Source: Cellulophaga tyrosinoxydans
GTDB taxonomy: Bacteria; Bacteroidota; Bacteroidia; Flavobacteriales; Flavobacteriaceae
Assembly: GCF_900176415.1 (NCBI RefSeq)
Contig: NZ_FWXO01000003.1
Span: 1-64,000, forward strand
DNA: 64,000 nt
Direction of reading: 5' to 3'
Every line of letters starts with the position of its first letter. Position 1 is the stretch's first letter. Position numbers and translations under genes: made by a program. The notes beneath the pieces were generated by a model. It was not told the origin of the DNA. It did not search any database and was given only the letters and a program-made list of their open reading frames with translations. Positions 36,732 through 45,809 of this stretch are shown one piece after another.

Positions 36732-37067
36732 CTATTCAGACACTCTTACCGGCAAAGAATAAGTTCTACCTTCACGATAGTCCTCAAGAGTAACTTTTTG
36801 ATAGTTTAATCTTCCTTTTACAAACTGCTCTAATTTTCCACTATCTGTTTTCACAGATAATACCACAATTTCTTTTTCTTCATTAATAGTGAAAAGCACT
36901 GTTGCAACTTCTTCACCTTGGACAACTATAGAATTATCCCTTAACAATTCAGCAATTTGTGTTGACAATTTTTTTCTTGGGTTATCTTCTGATTTTACAT
37001 CATTAGCAAAAATAGACCCAGCAAAAAGTAGCATCGCAGCTACTAAAAATAAACTTGATTTTCTCAT
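36732..37067 (-). CDS. small secreted protein with a TonB C-terminal-like pattern
   Basis: 111 residues with a clear signal peptide (MRKSSLFLVAAMLLFAGSIFAN). The mature part (VATVLFTINEEKEIVVLSVKTDSGKLEQFVKGRLNYQKV ... GRTYSLPVRV) shows the beta-alpha-beta pattern of the TonB C-terminal fold: 'xVxFxI..xGxIxxxxVxxSSG..L' followed by a helix and a final strand. It lacks a membrane anchor or Pro-rich linker, so it is not a working TonB by itself. Function unknown; family assignment is by eye. Confidence 0.65.
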   Translation of the reverse strand: MRKSSLFLVAAMLLFAGSIFANDVKSEDNPRKKLSTQIAELLRDNSIVVQGEEVATVLFTINEEKEIVVLSVKTDSGKLEQFVKGRLNYQKVTLEDYREGRTYSLPVRVSE

Positions 37068-37479
37068 GATAATTTGTTTTAAGATTGATAAAATGATTAA
37101 TTGATGATATATAAAAGACGACTAGTGGAATATAATGTTACACTTAATTTTTACTTTAACACATTCTTAACTCCACCAAGGTCTTTTATTTTCATGTCAA
37201 AATTATACCTAAAAAATTGTAAAAAGGAACAAGTTCTAAAGCCTTAACCAAGATTTAAAGCACGTAACTCAAAGTTTAAACTAAATTGCAATTACAGTCA
37301 TTTTGTATAATTGTAAACTGATTAAACTTTTTGTAAAATACTTAGATTTTAAAGCGGAATTCGCTTTTAATGATGAAGAAAATGAAATAACAAATACATT
37401 TTATTAGCAAAAAAAAAAAACGGACAATGTTAAATTAACATTGTCCGTTTTAAGATATTATTTTTGAGTTTTTAATTTC
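37068..37479. other. 412-bp intergenic region between the small secreted protein gene and sucC
   Basis: Holds the sucC terminator (37408-37452), a small hairpin AAAGCG-GAATT-CGCTTT (37351-37367) and no convincing gene. One plus-strand frame is open without an ATG from 37285 to a TAG at 37405-37407 and reads like protein near its end (DFKAEFAFNDEENEITNTF). It may be a relic or chance. No TAnnTTTG box was found for the gene to its left. Confidence 0.4.
37408..37452 (-). terminator. intrinsic terminator of sucC
   Basis: CGGACAATGTTAA / TTAACATTGTCCG (37421-37447) is an essentially perfect stem. On the minus strand it is followed by a run of about a dozen T (37409-37420 on the plus strand are A), 28 bp after the sucC stop. 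Confidence 0.9.
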
Positions 37480-38670
37480 TTAACTCAATACTGCTTTTAC
37501 TTTATCAGCTGCTTCTTGGAATTGAACCGCCGATTGAACGTCTAACCCAGAATTATCAATTAATTCTTTTGCAATATCTGCATTAGTTCCTTGTAAACGA
37601 ACAATAATAGGAACGTTTATGTTACCCATATTTTTATAAGCATCAATAACACCTTGTGCTACTCTATCACAACGTACAATACCACCAAAAATATTTATTA
37701 AAATAGCTTTTACCGCAGGATCCTTTAAAATGATTTTAAAAGCAGCCTCAACTCTTTTAGCGTCAGCAGTACCACCAACGTCTAAGAAGTTAGCTGGCTC
37801 ACCACCTGCTTGCTTAATTAAATCCATGGTTGCCATTGCCAATCCAGCACCATTAACCATACAGCCAACGTTACCATCTAAATCTACATAATTAAGACCT
37901 AAAGCACCAGCTTCAACTTCAATAGGGTTCTCCTCACGAAGATCACGCATTTCAGCATATTGCTTTCTTCTAAACAATGCATTATCATCAATAGATACCT
38001 TTGCATCTACTGCCATGATTTTATCATCAGAAGTTTTTAATACTGGATTAATTTCAAACATACTAGAATCACTTTCTACATATGCCTTATATAAAGAAGA
38101 AACAAATTTTGTCATTTCTTTAAATGCATTTCCAGATAAACCTAAATTAAAGGCAATCTTTCTTGCTTGAAAAGGTAATAATCCAACTGCTGGGTCTATT
38201 TCTTCAGTAAAAATTAAATGTGGTGTATGCTCTGCAACTTCTTCAATATCCATTCCACCTTCTGTAGAATACATAATCATATTTCTTCCAGTACCACGGT
38301 TTAATAAAACCGACATGTAAAACTCATTAGTTTCACTTGCCCCAGGATAATACACATCCTCTGCAATTAACACCTGATGCACTTTTTTACCTTCAGCTGA
38401 AGTTTGTGGAGTTATCAGATTCATTCCAATAATTTGTCCTGCAATTTCTTCAACTTCTTTTAAATTTTTAGCCAATTTAACTCCGCCACCTTTTCCGCGA
38501 CCACCAGCGTGTACTTGAGCTTTGATAACGTGCCAACCTGTTCCCGTTTCTGCCGTTAATTGTTTTGCTGCATCAACTGCTTCTTTTGCATTGTGAGCTA
38601 CTATTCCACGTTGGATACGCACCCCAAAACTTGCTAAAATTTCTTTTCCTTGATATTCGTGAAGATTCAT
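37480..38670 (-). CDS. sucC: succinyl-CoA synthetase beta subunit (ADP-forming)
   Basis: 396 residues from ATG 38670 (MNLHEYQGKEILASFGV, the family's standard N-terminus). A longer frame adds ten unrelated residues and is rejected. An ATP-grasp domain occupies the first ~240 residues (KAQVHAGGRGKGGGVK; FEINPVLK), and the CoA-ligase domain follows (GAGLAMATMDLIKQAGGEPANFLDVGGTAD, NIFGGIVRCD). With SucD it interconverts succinyl-CoA and succinate in the TCA cycle with phosphorylation of a nucleotide. sucD is not adjacent, and a strong terminator closes this gene, so it is a monocistronic unit. Confidence 0.97.
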   Translation of the reverse strand: MNLHEYQGKEILASFGVRIQRGIVAHNAKEAVDAAKQLTAETGTGWHVIKAQVHAGGRGKGGGVKLAKNLKEVEEIAGQIIGMNLITPQTSAEGKKVHQVLIAEDVYYPGASETNEFYMSVLLNRGTGRNMIMYSTEGGMDIEEVAEHTPHLIFTEEIDPAVGLLPFQARKIAFNLGLSGNAFKEMTKFVSSLYKAYVESDSSMFEINPVLKTSDDKIMAVDAKVSIDDNALFRRKQYAEMRDLREENPIEVEAGALGLNYVDLDGNVGCMVNGAGLAMATMDLIKQAGGEPANFLDVGGTADAKRVEAAFKIILKDPAVKAILINIFGGIVRCDRVAQGVIDAYKNMGNINVPIIVRLQGTNADIAKELIDNSGLDVQSAVQFQEAADKVKAVLS

Positions 38671-38699
38671 AAGTAAATCGTGTCTTAATTTTACGTGCA

Positions 38700-38707
38700 C
38701 AAAAATA
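38700..38707 (-). promoter_or_regulatory. putative -7 box of sucC
   Basis: Minus-strand TATTTTTG fits TAnnTTTG and lies about 30 bp before the chosen ATG. No TTTG was seen ~20 bp further upstream. Confidence 0.35.
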
Positions 38708-38951
38708 ACAAACCAATACTAATTACCCTAATGAAATTATAATACTCTGGTTTAAATTTTTAATCATTCTAATATACCTCCTAAAGAAATGAACTTTATA
38801 ACGCATTTATTATCACAATACCACACGAATTTCCCAATAAAACCAAGCCCAATTGTTTATAACTAAACAACCCCTACCATAGAAAGTTTCATTTATTAAA
38901 TTTTGTTTTATATATAACAATTTGTTGTATTTTGAATTTTTGGTTAAATAT

Positions 38952-38983
38952 TTTGTTCAAAAGCTAGAAGTAGTCTAGATTTG
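38952..38983 (+). promoter_or_regulatory. Bacteroidota-type promoter of lysA
   Basis: TTTG (38952-38955), 20 bp, TAGATTTG (38976-38983): both elements match the -33/-7 consensus at normal spacing. The leader to ATG 39003 would be short, about 15 nt. Confidence 0.6.
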
Positions 38984-39002
38984 CTCTTTAAATAAATTTG
39001 CA

Positions 39003-40244
39003 ATGACTAATAAAGATTTATTGAACATAGCTAAAACATACGGAGATCCAGTTTATGTTTATGATTCAGAAAAGATTATATCTCAGTTTAACCGACTAAC
39101 CAACGCGTTTAGTGGAGTTAAAAAATTGAAACTAAACTATGCAGCTAAAGCACTTTCGAATATCACTATTTTAAAGTTAATGAATAGTCTTGGTAGCGGA
39201 CTTGATACTGTTTCTATTCAAGAAGTGCAATTAGGACTTTTAGCTGGTTTCAAACCAGAAAATATCATATTTACACCTAATGGAGTTTCATTAGAAGAAA
39301 TAGAAGAAGCTTCTAAATTAGGGGTGAGCATCAATATTGATAATTTGTCCATTTTAGAACAATTTGGAAGCAAATATCCAAAAGTACCCGTTTGTATTAG
39401 AATAAATCCACATGTTATGGCTGGAGGCAATTCTAACATATCTGTTGGTCATATCGATTCAAAATTTGGAATAAGCATTCACCAAATTCCTCATTTACTG
39501 CGTATTGTTGAACTTACCAAAATGAATATTAATGGTATTCACATGCATACTGGTAGTGATATATTAGATATTGATGTGTTCTTATATGCCTCTGAAATAT
39601 TATTTGAAACTGCCAAAAATTTCAAAAATTTAGAATTTATTGATTTTGGTAGTGGTTTTAAGGTACCTTATAAAGAAGCTGATATCGAAACTAACATTGA
39701 AGAGTTAGGTAAAAAGCTTACAGAAAAATTTAATGCTTTCTGTAAAGAATATGGTAAGGAACTTACCTTGGCTTTTGAGCCAGGAAAATTTTTAGTGAGT
39801 GAAGCTGGACATTTTTTAGCAAAAGTAAATGTAGTAAAGCAAACCACTTCTACTGTATTTGCTAGTGTAGACTCTGGTTTCAATCACTTAATTCGTCCAA
39901 TGCTTTATGGCTCTTACCATAGAATAATAAACATATCAAATCCAGAAGGAAGAGAGCGCTATTATTCTGTTGTAGGATATATTTGTGAAACAGACACTTT
40001 TGCAAGTAATCGTCGTATAAACGAAATATCGGAAGGTGATATTCTTTGCTTTAAAAACGCAGGAGCCTATTGTTTTACTATGGCTAGCAATTATAACAGC
40101 AGATTTAAACCTGCAGAAGTATTGTGGCACAATGGCGAAGCTATTTTGATACGCGAACGAGAGACTTTTGATGATATTTTAAGAAATCAAGTTGATGTTA
40201 AAAATCTTTTCACAACTAAAAAAGAAAAAGTTGCCGTAAAATAA
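39003..40244 (+). CDS. lysA: diaminopimelate decarboxylase
   Basis: 413 residues. Fold III PLP decarboxylase: PLP lysine in NYAAKAL (Lys49), HMHTGSDI, the phosphate-binding GSGF, FEPGKFLV (EPGR-type motif), a catalytic Cys region (GYICETDTFAS) and AGAYCFTMASNYNSR near the end. It removes CO2 from meso-diaminopimelate to give L-lysine, the last step of the pathway. The gene has a good promoter and a terminator and appears monocistronic. Confidence 0.94.
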   Translation: MTNKDLLNIAKTYGDPVYVYDSEKIISQFNRLTNAFSGVKKLKLNYAAKALSNITILKLMNSLGSGLDTVSIQEVQLGLLAGFKPENIIFTPNGVSLEEIEEASKLGVSINIDNLSILEQFGSKYPKVPVCIRINPHVMAGGNSNISVGHIDSKFGISIHQIPHLLRIVELTKMNINGIHMHTGSDILDIDVFLYASEILFETAKNFKNLEFIDFGSGFKVPYKEADIETNIEELGKKLTEKFNAFCKEYGKELTLAFEPGKFLVSEAGHFLAKVNVVKQTTSTVFASVDSGFNHLIRPMLYGSYHRIINISNPEGRERYYSVVGYICETDTFASNRRINEISEGDILCFKNAGAYCFTMASNYNSRFKPAEVLWHNGEAILIRERETFDDILRNQVDVKNLFTTKKEKVAVK

Positions 40245-40263
40245 TAGAACCCAATAGATTCAA

Positions 40264-40294
40264 CAAAAAAAATCCTTTTACCAAGGATTTTTTT
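40264..40294 (+). terminator. intrinsic terminator of lysA
   Basis: AAAAAATCCTT-TTACC-AAGGATTTTTT followed by GTTTT, starting 20 bp after the stop codon. Confidence 0.8.
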
Positions 40295-40403
40295 GTTTTA
40301 CAGCTATTCGTTTTTAATATGGCTTTAACAGTGGTCAGAAAATAAAATCAATATTAAAACGTTAGTTTTATTTAAGTTAGTTGACTAAGTAAAAAAGATT
40401 ACA

Positions 40404-40919
40404 ATGAAAACCTTACTGTATATTTTCTGTTTTGTATTAAGCTTAAACTCCATAACCATTAGTGCCCAAGAAGTAAAATGGTTATCATGGGAAGAAGCTG
40501 TGAAATTAGCGGAAACAGATAAAAATCCTAAAAAAATATTTATTGATGTTTATACCGACTGGTGTGGATGGTGCAAAAAAATGGATAAAGACACTTTTCA
40601 AGATGCCACTGTAGCTGCTTACATGCAAAAGAATTTTTATATGGTTAAATTAGATGGGGAAGGTAAAGATCCTATCGAATTTAAAGGTAAAACGTTTAAG
40701 TTTGTTGCATCTGGTAGAAATGGTTATCATGAATTTGCTGCTGCTTTAATGCAAGGCAAACTTAGTTACCCAACGACTATTTTTTTAGATGAAAAAATGA
40801 ATATGCTTTCACCCGTTCCTGGATACCAAAAGCCAGAACCTTTTTTAAATATCGCTAAATATTTTGGCGACAACATTTATAAAGAAAAAGATTGGAAGAC
40901 CTATTCTGAAGGAAAATAA
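40404..40919 (+). CDS. secreted thioredoxin-fold protein (WCGWCK)
   Basis: 171 residues with a signal peptide (~1-21, ends TISAQ). The redox motif is DWCGWCKKM (Cys54, Cys57) after FIDVYT, in the context KKMDKDTFQDATVAAYMQKNFY typical of the thioredoxin_7/DUF255-like family. The cis-Pro region reads LSYPTTIFLDEKMN. It probably acts in the periplasm as a disulfide reductase or isomerase. It is expressed alone, convergent with the sulfurtransferase gene and 2 bp from its stop, with no terminator visible between them. Confidence 0.88.
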   Translation: MKTLLYIFCFVLSLNSITISAQEVKWLSWEEAVKLAETDKNPKKIFIDVYTDWCGWCKKMDKDTFQDATVAAYMQKNFYMVKLDGEGKDPIEFKGKTFKFVASGRNGYHEFAAALMQGKLSYPTTIFLDEKMNMLSPVPGYQKPEPFLNIAKYFGDNIYKEKDWKTYSEGK

Positions 40920-40921
40920 TA

Positions 40922-41737
40922 TTAGTTTACTTTTTGAGCCCATTCTGTCCATGAACCATCATAGACAGAATTTTTTTTATCCAGTACTAAAGTGCTTGCC
41001 AATAATACTATACAGGCAGTTATTCCCGAACCACAACTAAATATCAAAGGTCGTTTGTCGCTTTTAAGGTCTTTGAAAATTTTCTCTAGCTTTTCCTTAG
41101 ATTTAAATTTTCCATTATTTAAAACAGTTTCATATGGGATATTTACAGAATTTGGAATATGACCGCTACGTAAGTCTTTTCTTGGTTCAGGTTCTGTACC
41201 CTCAAATCTCCCTTTAGATCGGGCATCAATTAATAGCGCTTCTTGAGTCAGTGTATTTGTATATACTTTATTAAAACCCTCCACCATATCGTCTTGAAAA
41301 CTAGCCGTAAAATCACCCTTTTTAATTTCGAGCTTTTCATATTTTTCCGAAATTGGGTAGTTATTCTTCATCCAATCTTGCAAACCACCATCCAATACTG
41401 CAATTTTTTCATGCCCCATGGCCTTAAACATCCACCATACTCTAGGGCTCCAATAAACCCCTAAATTATCATAGACCACTATTTTGCTAGAATTATTTAT
41501 CCCCAGTTTTCTGCATGATTCTTGGAATTGTCCAAAGGAAGGCATTGTATTAGGCAAAGAGCTAGTACTATCTGAAAAATCGTTTTTCAAATCAAATGCA
41601 CGAGCACCCATAATTCTAGTATTGTTATGTTCAGATACATGTCCGGTTACTGTTGACGCTACACTTGCATCAAGAATAATTAAATCTGCGTCATTTAAAT
41701 ACGCCGCCAACCATGCTGAAGATACAATTGATTCCAT
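40922..41737 (-). CDS. sulfurtransferase (rhodanese/3-mercaptopyruvate sulfurtransferase type)
   Basis: 271 residues with two rhodanese domains: an inactive N-terminal one (~1-130, VVYDNLGVYWSPRVWWMFKAMGH) and a catalytic C-terminal one (LLIDARSKGRFEGTEPEPRKDLRSGHIPNSVNIP). The active-site loop CGSGITAC has Cys235. The CGSG[VI]T loop is the form seen in 3-mercaptopyruvate sulfurtransferases rather than CRxGxR thiosulfate types. No signal peptide, so it is cytosolic. It moves sulfane sulfur from mercaptopyruvate to thiols or cyanide. It follows guaB on the same strand but behind a terminator. Confidence 0.88.
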   Translation of the reverse strand: MESIVSSAWLAAYLNDADLIILDASVASTVTGHVSEHNNTRIMGARAFDLKNDFSDSTSSLPNTMPSFGQFQESCRKLGINNSSKIVVYDNLGVYWSPRVWWMFKAMGHEKIAVLDGGLQDWMKNNYPISEKYEKLEIKKGDFTASFQDDMVEGFNKVYTNTLTQEALLIDARSKGRFEGTEPEPRKDLRSGHIPNSVNIPYETVLNNGKFKSKEKLEKIFKDLKSDKRPLIFSCGSGITACIVLLASTLVLDKKNSVYDGSWTEWAQKVN

Positions 41738-41748
41738 AATATATATAA

Positions 41749-41776
41749 TAAAAAAGAGGCGCTAAAGGCCTCTTTG
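41749..41776 (-). terminator. intrinsic terminator of guaB
   Basis: On the minus strand AAAGAGGC ... GCCTCTTT with a run of T, a few bases after the guaB stop and about 12 bp before the sulfurtransferase ATG. Confidence 0.8.
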
Positions 41777-41781
41777 ATTAT

Positions 41782-43254
41782 TTATCTACTGTAATTTGGT
41801 GATTCTTTTGTTATGGTAACATCATGCGGATGACTTTCATTTATACCGCTTGCTGTAATTTTTACAAACTTGCCAGTGTCTTGTAATGTAGCAATATCTT
41901 TCGCACCACAATAGCCCATTCCCGCTCTTAATCCACCTACAAACTGATGTATACTTTCAAACAAATCTCCTTTGTAAGGTACACGACCTACAATACCTTC
42001 CGGTACTAATTTTTTAATATCATCTTCAACATCTTGAAAATAGCGATCTTTAGATCCTTGTTTCATAGCCTCAACAGAACCCATCCCTCGGTACGATTTA
42101 AATTTTCTTCCTTCATAAATAATGGTTTCCCCTGGCGATTCTTTTGTACCAGCCAATAAAGAGCCTAACATTACGGTATCTGCACCAGCTGCAATAGCTT
42201 TTGGAATATCACCAGTATAACGGATTCCTCCATCTGCAATCACAGGCACTCCACTACCCTTTATTGCGGCTGCCACTTCTAAAACTGCAGAAAATTGTGG
42301 AAAACCAACACCTGCAACCACACGTGTAGTACAAATAGATCCTGGGCCTATTCCAACTTTAACTGCATCTGCACCTGCTTCAACTAAATATTTAGCTGCT
42401 TCACCTGTTGCAATATTTCCAACAATTACTTCCAAATTTGGAAATTTTGCTTTTACCTTCTTCAACACATCCACTACTCCACGAGTATGGCCATGTGCAG
42501 TATCAATAACTACGGCATCTACACCGGCATTCACCAAAGCTTCTGCTCTATCCACAGCATCTGGTGTCACACCTAAAGCAGCTGCAACTCTTAAACGACC
42601 ATACTGATCCTTATTAGCTATAGGTTTTTGAGTAAGTTTTGTAATATCTCTAAAAGTAATTAAACCTACTAATTTGTAATCTTTATTTACAACCGGTAAT
42701 TTTTCAATTTTATTTTCTTGTAAAATATCTTCGGCTTGTTCCAAAGAAGTTCCTTCTGCAACAGTTACTAAATTTTTAGAAGTCATTACTTCTGAAATTG
42801 GTCGGTCGTTATTTTTTTCAAAACGTAAATCACGATTTGTAACAATACCTATGAGCTTACCTGAAGCATCTACTATTGGAATACCTCCAATACCAAATTC
42901 TTTCATGTTTGCTTTTGCATCGCGAACTAGTGCAGTTGTTGGTAAAGTAACAGGATCGATAATCATACCGCTTTCAGCTCTTTTTACCTTACGAACTTTC
43001 ATTGCCTGTTGCTCTATAGACATGTTTTTGTGTAGCACTCCAATACCACCTTCCTGCGCCATAGCTATTGCCATTTTTGACTCAGTAACTGTATCCATAG
43101 CTGCGGAAACTATTGGAACATTGATAGTAATGTTTCTTGTGAATTTTGTTTGAATATTTACTTCTCTTGGAAGTACTTCAGAAAAAGCTGGGACTAAGAG
43201 TACGTCATCATAAGTAAGACCTTCTCCAACTATTTTATCAAGATGTGCTTGCAT
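41782..43254 (-). CDS. guaB: inosine-5'-monophosphate dehydrogenase
   Basis: 490 residues. N-terminal barrel start ([18 protein letters not shown]), two CBS domains (~95-205, [22 protein letters not shown] and [21 protein letters not shown]), then the catalytic loop GPGSICTTR with the active-site Cys near residue 305, [13 protein letters not shown], and the flap [10 protein letters not shown]. It oxidises IMP to XMP with NAD, the rate-limiting step toward GMP. It is a single gene with its own -7 box and terminator. Confidence 0.97.
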   Translation of the reverse strand: MQAHLDKIVGEGLTYDDVLLVPAFSEVLPREVNIQTKFTRNITINVPIVSAAMDTVTESKMAIAMAQEGGIGVLHKNMSIEQQAMKVRKVKRAESGMIIDPVTLPTTALVRDAKANMKEFGIGGIPIVDASGKLIGIVTNRDLRFEKNNDRPISEVMTSKNLVTVAEGTSLEQAEDILQENKIEKLPVVNKDYKLVGLITFRDITKLTQKPIANKDQYGRLRVAAALGVTPDAVDRAEALVNAGVDAVVIDTAHGHTRGVVDVLKKVKAKFPNLEVIVGNIATGEAAKYLVEAGADAVKVGIGPGSICTTRVVAGVGFPQFSAVLEVAAAIKGSGVPVIADGGIRYTGDIPKAIAAGADTVMLGSLLAGTKESPGETIIYEGRKFKSYRGMGSVEAMKQGSKDRYFQDVEDDIKKLVPEGIVGRVPYKGDLFESIHQFVGGLRAGMGYCGAKDIATLQDTGKFVKITASGINESHPHDVTITKESPNYSR

Positions 43255-43277
43255 GGCAATTAAAGATTAATTGCGTG

Positions 43278-43285
43278 CAAATATA
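43278..43285 (-). promoter_or_regulatory. putative -7 box of guaB
   Basis: Minus-strand TATATTTG fits TAnnTTTG and lies 23 bp before the ATG. No perfect -33 element is visible. Confidence 0.45.
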
Positions 43286-43364
43286 CGATTTTTATTGGTT
43301 AAACTCCTTGACGCTAAAAATATATGATGATTTGATTTACTCGATGATACTAAATTTAAAAAAT

Positions 43365-45809
43365 TTATAATTTAAACTGTAATGTTGTATAAAACGTTCT
43401 TGTTTGTGATGGCAAAATTCCAGGGCCTGGATAGCCTGTAGCTCTACGAGTAAAATAGTTTTTATCTAAAAGATTGTTTATTCCTGCTTCTAATTTAAAA
43501 TACGAAAAAGAATATGAAAAAGAAAGATCTAAAATATCATAAGCTGGTATTTCTCCAACAATACCACTTTGACTATCAAAATCTCTTGGAGAATTAGTAG
43601 CATCGGTATACTGACTACCTAAATAGGTATACTGCAAACTTCCCAATAGGTTTTTGTATCCAAAACTCAAGCCTGTTTTTAGATTAACATTTGGAATAAA
43701 TTCTACTTTATTCCCTTCTATATTGTTTTCTTCAGAAGAAATATACTCACTATCAGTTAAAGCCAAATTTACAAAGAGGTTAAGTTTCCCATTTTCATTA
43801 TTAGAAATTGTTTTCCATAAATTAAAATCTATAAAACTTTCAAATCCATAGGTAACAGCATCTCCTATGTTACCTCTAAATTGTTCTTGTTGAATATCGC
43901 TCACCGCTCTTAAAACAACTCCTAAACGATTATCATATCGCAATAAAAACCCTCCTAAGTCATACGATAGTACATTACCCAATCTACCTCTAGCACCAAG
44001 ATCAAATGTATACCCACTTTCATCTGAAATATTAGGGTCTATTACCAAGGATGGATTATTTATACGGATATCATTGAAGGTTACCGATCTATAATTTTGA
44101 CTAAAATTTCCGTATAACTCCAAATAATTTAAAGGTTTATAACTTATGCCAACACCTAATAAAACAAATTGTCTGGCAAAATCTCGATTATCAGGTATGT
44201 CTACATTTAGAATTGGATTACCTGCATTATCCAAATTTATTTGCTTGTATTCTCCTTTACTTTCTGTTTTAATATATTCAAAACGAGCCCCTGGAGTAAT
44301 TGATAAATGATCTGTTACATTAAAAATATTTTCAGCAAACAACGCTAAATTCAAGTTAGGAAATTCAAAATCGCTTTGTCTTGAATAATTTGGGTAGTCA
44401 TTATCGGCAAAACTAAAATCGGCATCAGCACCATTTGTTCCCGGTCCTTGGCGTTCTGAATTTTTTGATTGATAGTATTTTGAGCCAATTAAAAACACAT
44501 GGTTCGCATCCAATATACTATAACGGGTCAATACTCTTGCTTCGGCTCCCCAGTTATTAAAATTACCAACTATTAGTTCTCTAGGAGCAGTTAAATCATC
44601 TTCTTGTGAAACTCTATTTTCTCTAAAACCAACTGATTTTCTAAAAGCATCTAATGCAAATAAGTTTAAACTAAAATCAGTTTTATCAGATAGTGAATGA
44701 TCTAATTTCATAGAATATAATTTCCAATCTACGTTAAACCAATTTCTTGTTCTATTGCTAAAAGTTGGATCATCTTCAAATTGTTGATCTGTTAAGCCAC
44801 CTGGTTGATGCGCCAAATAATTTAAATAACTAAACTCGAATGAAACTTTGGTCCTATCTGAAAAATTATGATTTACGTGTGCATAACCATTATAAGAATC
44901 GAATTCTGAATTTGGTCTAAACCCATCTCCTGTTTTAAAATTATAAAAAGCGTAATATTGCGTTTTACCTACCGTTCCACTTAGGCTGCTAAAGTTGGTT
45001 ATCAAATTGTTAGAACCCAATGTTTGCCTTGTAATCCATTCTATTTTTTTCTCTGAATTTGGCTGTTTCATTTTAAAATTAACCAAACCTCCAAATTGTG
45101 TTCCGTATTGCAATGATGCTGCCCCTCTAATAACCTCGATCCTATCTAAACCCTCTGCTGGTGGTGTATAATAGCTTTCTGGATATCCAAGCACATCGGC
45201 AGAAATATCGTATCCATTTTGCCTGGTATTAAAACTAGCTGTTCTGTTTGGATCCAAACCTCTACCGCCAATATTTAATTGTAAGCCAGCATCATTATTC
45301 TCGTAAATATTTAATCCTGCAACCTGTGCATACAACTGTCTTGCCGTACCACTAGCCAGGTTTATTGTTAAATTATCAACAAGAACTACTTCACTTTTTT
45401 TACCTTCGTATATGGAGGTGCCTTCTACCGCTTTTAGCTTATTTAAAGCAAATATTTTTTCCTTTCTTGCCACCAGAACAACTTCTGATAAATGCTCTCC
45501 TAGTGCTTCTAATGCGATAGATATAGTAGTATTATCAGTAACATTTAAATTTTGCTCAGAAATCGCATATTCATATGAAAACACCACTAATTTATAATTG
45601 CCAGGTTTAACATCATTAAACTGAAAAGTTCCATCTGCCTCGCTTACTACTTTTTTAGAGAGTTCGTAAATATACACTTCAGCATTAGCAACAGGCTCTA
45701 AAGAATCTGCGCTAGTAATTGTACCTGAAATAGTCCATTGGCTTTGTGCTGTAGAAGCAAGCAACAAAAAAACTATGCCTAAAATTATTTTAAAGTCCTT
45801 TAATTTCAT
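43365..45809 (-). CDS. TonB-dependent outer-membrane receptor, FecA-like
   Basis: About 814 residues from ATG 45809 (MKLKDFKIILGIVFLLLASTAQSQ, signal peptide). A Met just before it (45812) is equally possible; the longer frame to 45872 adds a non-signal leader and is rejected. A carboxypeptidase-regulatory-like domain (~28-105) precedes the plug (~115-245, NIGGRGLDPNRTASFNTRQNGYD..., YPESYYTPPAEGLDRIEVIRGAASLQYGTQFGG) and a 22-strand-type barrel ending LQFKL. The plug phrases are those of FecA-type ferric-citrate receptors, so uptake of an iron chelate is the best inference. The start overlaps the end of the VKGC-like gene by ~20 bp, pointing to translational coupling in a four-gene operon. 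Confidence 0.9.
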   Translation of the reverse strand: MKLKDFKIILGIVFLLLASTAQSQWTISGTITSADSLEPVANAEVYIYELSKKVVSEADGTFQFNDVKPGNYKLVVFSYEYAISEQNLNVTDNTTISIALEALGEHLSEVVLVARKEKIFALNKLKAVEGTSIYEGKKSEVVLVDNLTINLASGTARQLYAQVAGLNIYENNDAGLQLNIGGRGLDPNRTASFNTRQNGYDISADVLGYPESYYTPPAEGLDRIEVIRGAASLQYGTQFGGLVNFKMKQPNSEKKIEWITRQTLGSNNLITNFSSLSGTVGKTQYYAFYNFKTGDGFRPNSEFDSYNGYAHVNHNFSDRTKVSFEFSYLNYLAHQPGGLTDQQFEDDPTFSNRTRNWFNVDWKLYSMKLDHSLSDKTDFSLNLFALDAFRKSVGFRENRVSQEDDLTAPRELIVGNFNNWGAEARVLTRYSILDANHVFLIGSKYYQSKNSERQGPGTNGADADFSFADNDYPNYSRQSDFEFPNLNLALFAENIFNVTDHLSITPGARFEYIKTESKGEYKQINLDNAGNPILNVDIPDNRDFARQFVLLGVGISYKPLNYLELYGNFSQNYRSVTFNDIRINNPSLVIDPNISDESGYTFDLGARGRLGNVLSYDLGGFLLRYDNRLGVVLRAVSDIQQEQFRGNIGDAVTYGFESFIDFNLWKTISNNENGKLNLFVNLALTDSEYISSEENNIEGNKVEFIPNVNLKTGLSFGYKNLLGSLQYTYLGSQYTDATNSPRDFDSQSGIVGEIPAYDILDLSFSYSFSYFKLEAGINNLLDKNYFTRRATGYPGPGILPSQTRTFYTTLQFKL

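Larger units (their letters stand above)
38671..39002. other. 332-bp divergent intergenic region between sucC and lysA
   Basis: Contains the putative promoters for both genes (38700-38707 minus, 38952-38983 plus). The middle (~38750-38930) is AT-rich, and I see no gene, repeat or hairpin of note in it. Confidence 0.5.

Noticed and set aside
38671-38700. Ten-residue extension of sucC
   Set aside because: MNLHEYQGKEIL is the conserved start of the family; the extension would also cover the likely promoter and leader.
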